A model generated the notes under the pieces. That model was not told the DNA's origin, did not search any database, and worked only from the letters and a program-made list of their open reading frames with translations. Both the position numbers and the translations under genes were made by a program. DNA of 15,894 nucleotides from Monoraphidium neglectum (lineage: Eukaryota; Chlorophyta; Chlorophyceae; Sphaeropleales; Selenastraceae). Shown here one piece after another: positions 9,801 through 15,894 of this stretch. The number at the start of each line of letters is the position of its first letter. Positions within the stretch are counted from its first letter, which is position 1. The DNA is taken from the NCBI RefSeq assembly GCF_000611645.1, contig NW_014013505.1, positions 1 to 15,894 of the forward strand, in the 5' to 3' direction.

Positions 9801-12800
9801 GCCTGTGCGTGACAGTGACGGCGGCGCCGGCGCTTGGCGACCCCCCCTTGGCTCTGACGATGGGCCCGGCTGGCTGGCCTCGGCACGCTCTCCTGGCGCA
9901 CTGGCACTGGCCCATGCTGGCGGACGAGGCCCGCAACGGCGCCTTTGACGCCGCCATAAGGCGAGCCGCTTGGGTTTTGAGCCGAGGGAAGGGGCGCTTG
10001 TACAGGCCACCCTGTTTGCTGTGGCTGCTGGGCGGTGGCCTAATGTGTGGCTTGTAGCGACCTCACACCGATTGTGTGCTCCACTGCAAACCAGCACTGT
10101 TCATGTGCACAGCTGAGATGCGTAAAACATGTTCCCTTTCCACTGCGCGACTGCAGGGCGGCGGTCTCAGCTGTGCGGCAGCGCAAAAGCGCAGAGCTGG
10201 CTGCTGCTGGTGTCGTCCTGCCCGGCGACAGTGTGCCCGTAAGGGTGCTGGATCTGGGGGCTGGCTCGGGGCTGCTATCACTGATGGCCGCAAGGTGAGC
10301 TGCTGCACCTGATGGTACGCACCGCTGGCTAGCCTAATTGTGCAAATTTGGCAACACGAGGTTTACATCGTGGGCCGAGCGACAAGAACACCTGCAGCAC
10401 CGACAGCATGATCGCTCATGTGCCTGACTGCCAAGAGGGTGGGAGGTGCCTGGGGTCAGACGCTCAGCAATCATAGCATTTTGTGCTGGGCAGCGTCAAC
10501 GCCGTATGGCACCAGCCACGCATCTGATGAGGTGACTTCGCAGTAGCCCCCAGGGCGTTGACGCGCGATGCAGCAAGCAAGAAAACCTCCAAGCGGCCCC
10601 CTCCCCGTCCCTCAATTTGCGTTGAAGACCATATCCATCCCCAGTAGATGGGGAATGGCAAAGCGGCCCAGCTGCGGGGTTGGGGGGCGAAGGATCGTAA
10701 AGGAGGCGGGGCAAGGGTAATAAGCACTCCATCTGCACCAGGTGACGCATCAGCGGCGGCTGCCATGACGCGTGCAAGGGCAGCCCCATGCATGCAGCAC
10801 GACACAGCTCACCGAGGGCAGCATGCAGCACACGCACAGCACAGCAGCACAGGGAGCCCATGCAGCGTTGATCGTCCATCCAGGCAATACCGCCCACTCA
10901 AGCACCCACCGATTCAAAGACGTAGTACTCTGCGCGGGTGAGGGGGACTGTGATGTTGGCTTTGGTGGCGCTGGTGCCACCGATGGACGCGCTGATGAAG
11001 TAGGCCTTGCCGTCTGGCGCCAGGGACCAGCGCAGGGCCTTGGACACCGCACCCCTGGACGATGCGTCCATGATGTTGGGGTCGTGGTAGAAGCTGTGCT
11101 CCTAGGGTGATAGGGGGGTAATGGGTGGGGTGCGGCATGCAAAGTGCTAGGTAAGACAGCAGTGACATCAAGGTTGAGGACTGCCATGCCAACAGGCACG
11201 CACATGGCGTGGCATGTGTGCATGCGCACTGACACCCTTGTTGGCGTGGCTGGTGCCACGCCAACAAGACATGTGTGATACCTCTGCGCTGCGCTGCTGG
11301 GCCTCCAATCCCACCCATCACATGAAGCCCCCTGTTTCCCTCAACCTCGTGATTGCAACTCACCACGATCCCACCAAAACCCTCATACCCACCTGATTGG
11401 GGTCTGCGAAGATCTGACCCAGCTCAGTGGCGCTCATGGCCAGGCTGATCTTGTTGTCCCAGCTGTACTGCCGCTCACCGGAGGCCGCCGCAAACTCAAG
11501 CAGCACCTTGCCCACCCTTTGCTCAAAGGATTGTGCATGCGTGCGTGCGTGTGCCGATGTGGATGTCAGAGGAAAGACGGGAAGCACAAGGCAACACAGC
11601 AGCAAGCAGCAGCTGCTAACCAGCTGCGGACACCAGAGAAAAAGGGGAGGAGCAGTGATGGCAGCACGCACCTGTCCATGGTGAAGCCGCCGCCGGGGCT
11701 GTTGGCTGGCACCCATGTGGGCTTTAAGAACTTGACGGCCATGGCCCCCTTGGTTTTGTACACCGTCCAATTACTGTACACTCGGGTCGCCGCGCCTTGC
11801 TGGTCTGCAGGGCTGCTGTCTGCAGGGATTTGGGAGACAGGGCCGGTATGTGGGGGGGTGGAGGGACGGCAGCTGCGGCACACATGCTTGCAGCCAGGAC
11901 ACCGGCTGCGTGCGCAACAAGAACCCTTGGACCTGCAGCTGCAACTCACCATAAGGCGCCTCTATAGCGGCTCGCGTGACGGCAGACCCCGAATAGTGGC
12001 GCCGAGGTGCCGCTGCCCGCTGCCGCACAACCGGCACTGCTGCGCGCATCCCGCCGCTGCGGCTGCTCCGGGAACCCGAGGCTGCGCGGCAGAGTGCCGC
12101 AGTGCGTCCCATGAGCATCTGCATACTTATTTGTGTGTCAACCTGAATTGATGTAGTAGTGGCGGCGTTGTGAGCACATACTGACAAGGCGCTGCGCCCG
12201 CCATATTTTCGTGCAGGGCCGGTGCCACCCAGGCGGTCGCCGTCGAGAGCGTGCGGCACCTGTGCGAGGCAGCCGAGACAGCAACAGCCCTATCCAATGT
12301 CCGAGTAGTGCACAAAGACGCCCGGTACGTGGAGCTGTGCGCGCCTGGAAAGCCTGGCGGTGATCTGGATGAGCAGGCTGACGTGATCGTTTTCGAGGTG
12401 AGCAAATGGTACGCTGAAGATTTGGCCGGCAGTGTTGCGGAATCGCACTCTTCGCTTACGGTACTGTCCGGTAGCCTTTCAGTCTGGGCGCTTGATCTCA
12501 CGGTCCACGGACGGGTTCGAGGCGCGCCAGAAACCAGCCAAGAAGTCAGAGCCCCGGCATCTGTGACAAAATTTGTTGGGCTGCTGCTTAGTACAAGCTA
12601 CTCGCAACAGCGCTACTCCGCACGCTGTCATGTGCTTCGCCATGCTGGGCCTGCTGCGATTCAAACCATGCAGCAGGTGGACGTGAGGCACCCAGCTCGC
12701 GCCATATGCATGCGCCCTGCCCCCGCAGCCTGCTGGCTCATCCACCCCACACTACTGGGCCCTCAATCATGCCTGCTCCCTGCCCCTTCCTGCATGGCCG

Positions 12801-13842
12801 GGGGCCCCAAATCACCTGGCAGGTGTTTGATAGCGGCTGCATCGGCGAGGGTGCCCTCCACATAGCAGCTGCCGCGCGAGCGCGAGGCCTGCTCTCCCCA
12901 GGCGGCGCGCTACTGCCGGCACGTGCCACAATACTTGCGCAGCCAGTTGAATTCGACCGGCCGGGGCAGCTGCTGCACGCCACAAACTGCACCGCCAATG
13001 TTGGCGGTGGAGCAGCCCACAGATGCCAGCCGTCTGCTGGAGTTGGCTTTGACCTGAGCCCGCTCGGCGCATACGCCTGGGGTACCGGCGATTACCTTGC
13101 CGCCGACCTGGCCGGTGCCACACCAGCCGGCCCGCCCACTTGGACGCCCCTCGCGCCGCCCGAGGAGGCGTTCTCGTTCGACTTTGCTGGAGGCGACGTC
13201 AGCGCACTGTTGCAGCCGGCGCGGCAGGAGCTGGTGTTCCAGGTGGATCAGGCCGGGACCTGCAACGCGGTAGCCACCTGGTTCGAGCTCGACCTGCTGG
13301 GGGATGGCCGCCACTGCGTCACCACCAGCCCCCATACCTATGTTGCCGCTGCTGTGTGCGCGGCGAGCGCAGGGAGTAGCGACGCCGCAACGCAACCTAG
13401 GCCACAGGCGGCCGCGCTTGGCGTGGGCGCAGTGCCGGTCTACGCGGCGTCATGGCGGCAGGCGGTGCACCCACTGCCGCATGAGTGCCGGGTGCGCAAG
13501 GGCGAGGCTCTAATGGTTGCCGCCAGCCATGACTCGTATGGGGTCAGCTTTGACTACGCGGGAGACCACGCAGCAGCTGCTGCAGGTATTGGGGCCGGCG
13601 GTGGCTCCATCGGCGCGGCCCAGGAGCAGAGCGGCGCTCCGTACTTGCAGCGCGACAGCGCGTGGGCACAGCGCCTGGCAGAGGTGCGGGCGCTCGAGGC
13701 AGGGCTCGGCCGCCAAGCAGCGCAGCAGCCGCGGCGCCATGCGGCAGTGGTGCGTGCCGTAACGGCACTGGCGGCGCAGCCTGTTTCGCTGGAGGCGGAC
13801 GCGGTGCAGGCGGTTGCGATGTGTGCGCGCATGATGCTGTGA
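6891..13842 (+). CDS. TPR-containing tandem protein arginine methyltransferase (PRMT7/PRMT9 type)
   Basis: Predicted S-adenosylmethionine-dependent protein arginine N-methyltransferase. Model exons: 6891-6966, 7075-7196, 7322-7828, 7943-8652, 8844-9050, 9274-9960, 10157-10294, 12217-12397, 12823-13842 (about 1215 residues). Residues 1 to about 105 are TPR-like (AVELYTRALELVPGDRVLLSNRSA, shown in part). Methyltransferase module 1: motif I VLVLGAGGGG near 346-355, then VVTDLWAHPSLAGLGLLPAL, where Asp466 and Gly475 stand at the double-Glu positions and no HW loop is visible (SVKQGLSYLD instead). Module 2 begins near residue 750 (HWHWPMLADEARNGAFDAA); motif I is VLDLGAGSGLLS (Asp802), the double-Glu loop is VFEVFDSGCIGEG (Glu876, Glu885, nine apart as in PRMTs), and SWRQAVHPL (Trp1087) fits the THW loop. 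TPR plus two modules is the human PRMT9 layout, but there the first module is the active one. The start of exon 4 is the weak point: 7943 fits the phase but has a poor acceptor. Exon 6 ends at a GC donor. Intron 7 houses the Whirly gene. Confidence 0.85.
7205..7218. repeat. 14-bp perfect palindrome in PRMT intron 2
   Basis: ACGCATGCATGCGT is its own reverse complement and lies nine bases after the donor at 7197, flanked by GCGC on both sides. Purines and pyrimidines alternate through it. It may be chance in a repeat-rich genome. Confidence 0.8.
9961..10156 (+). other. Probable GC-AG intron in the PRMT gene
   Basis: Exon 6 ends AAG|GCGAGC, a perfect donor apart from C for T, and the acceptor is GACTGCAG. 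With this junction the protein reads FDAAIR-AAVSAVRQRKSAEL, which fits the conserved helix before motif I. The nearest GT (TTGG|GTTTTG) would shift the frame and add residues that fit no PRMT. Confidence 0.7.
10363..10367 (-). terminator. Possible poly(A) signal of the Whirly gene
   Basis: TTACA on the plus strand is TGTAA on the minus strand, the usual green-algal polyadenylation signal, about 245 nt after the Whirly stop codon. It lies inside the methyltransferase intron, so the whole nested transcript would fit in the intron. Five-base motifs occur by chance, so confidence is modest. Confidence 0.4.
10493..10564. repeat. 11-bp perfect inverted repeat in the Whirly 3' UTR region
   Basis: GCGTCAACGCC (10493-10503) and GGCGTTGACGC (10554-10564) are exact reverse complements separated by 50 nt. 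They sit between the Whirly stop (10612) and its candidate poly(A) signal, and also in the methyltransferase intron. A stem-loop could form in either transcript. Confidence 0.85.
10612..12124 (-). CDS. WHY1: Whirly single-stranded DNA-binding protein, nested in a PRMT intron
   Basis: Whirly proteins are plant/algal ssDNA-binding proteins that protect organelle genome stability and can act in transcription. Exons, minus: 12124-11950, 11819-11672, 11516-11393, 11101-10910, 10671-10612, giving about 232 residues with every phase matching. The first 58 residues are Arg/Ser/Ala-rich with no acid until residue 54 (MQMLMGRTAALCRAASGS at the start), a transit peptide for plastid or mitochondrion; Met at 12118 or 12112 are alternative starts. 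The Whirly domain follows: VYSNWTVYKTKGAMAVKF at the position of the family's KGKAAL signature (about residue 80), VGKVLLEFAAASGERQYSW, KISLAMSATELGQIF, EHSFYHDPN, VPLTRAEYYVFES and the C-terminal FAIPHLLGMDMVFNAN. KTKGAMAV departs from KGKAALSV, so the DNA-contact motif is shifted. Exon 2 has two in-phase acceptors 15 nt apart (start 11819 or 11804). The gene lies entirely within the intron 10295-12216 of the methyltransferase on the opposite strand. The family call is firm; WHY1 versus another numbered paralogue cannot be told. Confidence 0.92.
11237..11268. repeat. Perfect 14-bp hairpin with 4-nt loop
   Basis: CTTGTTGGCGTGGC, loop TGGT, then its exact reverse complement ending at 11268. 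It lies in Whirly intron 11392-11102 and so also in the methyltransferase intron. Upstream at about 11185-11215 a related GCCAAC and a CATGCCA/TGGCATG pair offer competing folds. The arms outside the stem do not pair further, so it is shorter than a typical miRNA precursor. Confidence 0.95.
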
Positions 13843-14431
13843 CGGCGGTCAGTAGAAATGCTGGTGTGCGAGTTTCCTGGCTGGCTCTGATTGTTGTGAG
13901 GCTTGGAACGCCCATGACGGCAGTGGCCGCGTCTAGCGCTTGGGTGTAACAGCGGTGCAAATGGCAGAGTGTGCCTGGTCTGTGCGCTGCAGCAGCCGTC
14001 AGGCCAGGATTGAAATGAGAGCCTCGTAGGCCCCCTATGTGAGCTTTCAATAATAATGTGTGGGGCTTAATGGCGGGGTGCACTCTGACGCGCACTGGCG
14101 GCCCTGCGGGCTGTGAGACTTGTCGTGGTGGGACCCATCCACCACCCGGGTTGCTGCGTGCTGCCCCACCTGTGTGGGTCTTCCTTGTTCCTGCTGCCAA
14201 TCAAATTGAGACCAAATAGGGCCTTTACTACCACCCCGCTTGACACAAGCCGAGGGCCGCTGCAGCATGCGAGCGCAGAGGGCGCAACACAACCTGCAGC
14301 GCCACCCAACCCCTCGGCCAGCTGGGATGGGATTGAGCGCCACCCCGAAGTTGTCGGAGTAAAGACACTCGGCGCTCGATGGACGAGAATCAAGTAGAAA
14401 TTAAACATATCGGCACTGGACAAGCCGCGGC
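13843..14431. other. Convergent spacer between PRMT and ATG101
   Basis: The 3' ends of the methyltransferase (plus) and ATG101 (minus) face each other across 589 bp. ORFs here are shadows without known similarity. One TGTAA on the plus strand is the likely methyltransferase poly(A) signal. I found no clear TGTAA on the minus strand for ATG101, so its 3' end is undefined and the two transcripts may overlap. Confidence 0.6.
13945..13949 (+). terminator. Probable poly(A) signal of the PRMT gene
   Basis: TGTAA, the green-algal polyadenylation signal, about 100 nt after the stop codon at 13840-13842. It is the first such motif after the stop on this strand that I can see. Confidence 0.5.
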
Positions 14432-15762
14432 TCACGCGCCCAGCACAGGAGGGGGCGTGGCAGAGGTGAGCATCTTGCGCACAGCGCTCAGGCCGAAGGA
14501 AGATCGCGATCCCCTGCAGCGCGGTGGCAATGGTTGCGGGCGTGGGCGGCATCGGCGGAAGGGTTGCTGGCTGCTGCGGGCATGACGCCTGGGGCCAGCA
14601 GGACACAGAACAAGAGCAGGCGCGGCTACACCCCGCCGCTTTCTCCCTGTACGGCCCTCCGCCCTCGCCCCACCACCGCCCCGCCTCACCCCGACATGCT
14701 GATGTCAAAAGGGAACGTGACGGTGCTGCTGCTGACCACGGGGGGTATGTGGTGTCGCTTGTCGTTGACAGCCCGCACCACCGCCGTCACGAGGCCCTCT
14801 ACGGCAGACTGCAGCCGCGCCTGGCGCACGGAGGCAGCTGCAGGGATGGGGGGGGGGGTGAGGTCCATCCAGGTGTGAAGGCACGGCGTACTTTTGGAGA
14901 GTGCCGCTGCTGCATGCCCCATCCAATCGTGAGCAGCGTGTGTGGACACCGACACAGACAGCCTGCAACAAGCTCAGTCTGGGTTGTGCCCCGCTCAGCA
15001 GGTGCGGCCCAACACCACGCATCACCAGACTCGGGTGACGCCTGGTGTTGGCACCCGAGTCAAGCATGCTGCTGGGCTGCTGCGCAGCGAACGCCCACCA
15101 TCTGTGTATGCTAATGAAGTGTGGTCCTGCGTAAATGGGTCCGGCTGCACGATGCACAGGTTTATGCACCTATTGTGGTGGCGCGATGAGGGGAATGCAG
15201 TGGGCACAAGCGCCCCAGGCTGCAAGCCGTGGCACCCTGCTCGCCGACTGATCCCGCGCAGACGTTGACAGGATCCTGGCGGCCCGACTCGTGCATTGAA
15301 ACGCTCCCAGGTGCGCCAGGCCCTGCCAGTTACCGCGCGCTAGGCCTCTGCAGGCGTCTGAACGCTGGCCCAGCCTCTCCGCATCCCCATGGTCCCTGCG
15401 TGCGGGTGACAGTGCGAAGCGACGCACCACTGCTCCCAGTAGAGCCTCTCATCCTGCTGCAGCATGAACCAGCCCGCCTGGCGCCGCCGCTTCTCGTAGA
15501 AGGACAGCCGCAGCTGAGTGTTTTGAAGGGCGCCGAGGCAGGGCGTGCGATTATGTCGCACGGCTTTGGGTCGGGCAGGCGCCGCACGTGCCTGAGGGCT
15601 CAACCTGCAAAACCCCGCTGCGACCCCATGCGCGCCCGCTCGCGCACCAAGGTGTCCCCCAACCTGTGCGATGTCCTGTGCCCTCTGCCGCTCTATGAAG
15701 GCCACAAACTCCCCTATCCTGGCCTCCAGCAGGGCGTCAACCTCCGGGTCACCACACTTGAC
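14432..15762 (-). CDS. ATG101: Autophagy-related protein 101 (3' part, partial)
   Basis: ATG101 is a HORMA-fold subunit that binds and stabilises ATG13 in the ATG1/ULK kinase complex that starts autophagosome formation in the cytosol. Exons, minus: 15762-15664, 15513-15428, 14962-14690, 14513-14432, about 179 residues, phases consistent. Family landmarks in order: VKCGDPEVDALLEARIGEFV (plant versions have a similar CGD-E motif), LRLSFYEKRRRQAGWF, DERLYWEQW followed across the junction by LSVSVST as the next strand, VNDKRHHIPPV, STVTFPFDISMS, and the C-terminal SSFGLSAVRKMLTSATPPPV typical of plant ATG101. The first roughly 55 residues are missing beyond the right edge; 15763-15894 reads as intron. 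Within exon 14962-14690, positions 14891-14838 form a possible 54-nt GT-AG intron with a C-run before the AG; both forms keep the frame, so about 161 residues is also possible. Confidence 0.9.
15009..15061. repeat. Two interlocking perfect inverted repeats
   Basis: CCAACACCA (15009-15017) is complementary to TGGTGTTGG (15043-15051), and GACTCGGGTG (15028-15037) to CACCCGAGTC (15052-15061). The arms alternate (A, B, A', B'), so the stems are either mutually exclusive or knotted. Both lie in ATG101 intron 15427-14963. Confidence 0.9.
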
Positions 15763-15894
15763 CTGAATGATGACAGCCGGGAGAAGGGGCGCGCGTTGTG
15801 GAGGGGCAGGGGTCCAAGGCTGGAAGAGAATGACTAATAACCAGCACCGTAAAATCACATTGCTCCCCGCGCTCCTCGCGCCCTCCCCCGCACA

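Noticed and set aside
12157..12259. Whirly start at the upstream Met at 12259
   Set aside because: It would overlap the methyltransferase exon from 12217 and add residues (PHALDGDRLGG) unlike a transit peptide; Met at 12124 is better.
13544..14200. 218-residue minus-strand ORF
   Set aside because: Shadow of the last methyltransferase exon; GC-rich coding sequence often leaves the opposite strand open.
1..15894. Transposons, viral insertions, CRISPR, rRNA
   Set aside because: No terminal repeats with target duplications, no transposase, reverse transcriptase or viral motifs, no regularly spaced repeats.

Overview
The window looks like nuclear DNA from a green alga (Chlorophyta). It is GC-rich, its genes are cut by many short GT-AG introns, and introns and flanks carry (TG)n/(CA)n and poly-C/poly-G runs. 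TGTAA, the usual green-algal poly(A) signal, follows one gene closely and another at a distance. The encoded proteins match plant/algal families, including a plant-type Whirly protein and plant-type ATG101. I see no bacterial operons, IS elements, CRISPR, rRNA or tRNA. All gene models were spliced by eye from reading phase and protein family knowledge.

Layout. (1) 456-5622, minus: 5' half of a ubiquitin-activating enzyme E1 (UBA1), 12 exons, about 539 residues. Its 3' exons lie beyond the left edge. (2) 5623-6716: divergent intergenic/promoter region. (3) 6891-13842, plus (possibly with a tiny extra exon at 6717-6746): a TPR plus double-methyltransferase protein arginine methyltransferase of the PRMT7/PRMT9 type, about 1215 residues in 9 exons. 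(4) 10612-12124, minus: a complete five-exon Whirly gene lying wholly inside the 1.9-kb intron 7 of the arginine methyltransferase gene, on the opposite strand. (5) 13843-14431: short convergent spacer. (6) 14432-15762, minus: 3' part of ATG101, whose first exon(s) lie beyond the right edge.

How they fit together. UBA1 starts the ubiquitin cascade. ATG101 belongs to the ATG1/ATG13 kinase complex that starts autophagy. The methyltransferase acts on protein arginines. Whirly proteins bind single-stranded DNA in plastids, mitochondria or nucleus. I see no shared pathway; the functional link is positional: UBA1 and the methyltransferase are divergent, the methyltransferase and ATG101 are convergent, and Whirly and its host must be transcribed through each other.

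Most notable: the nested antisense Whirly gene; a methyltransferase whose N-terminal catalytic module has lost the double-Glu and THW signatures while the C-terminal one keeps them, the reverse of animal PRMT7/PRMT9; a likely GC-AG intron; UBA1 introns with G/GT runs near the donor and C/CA runs near the acceptor; and several perfect inverted repeats in introns.
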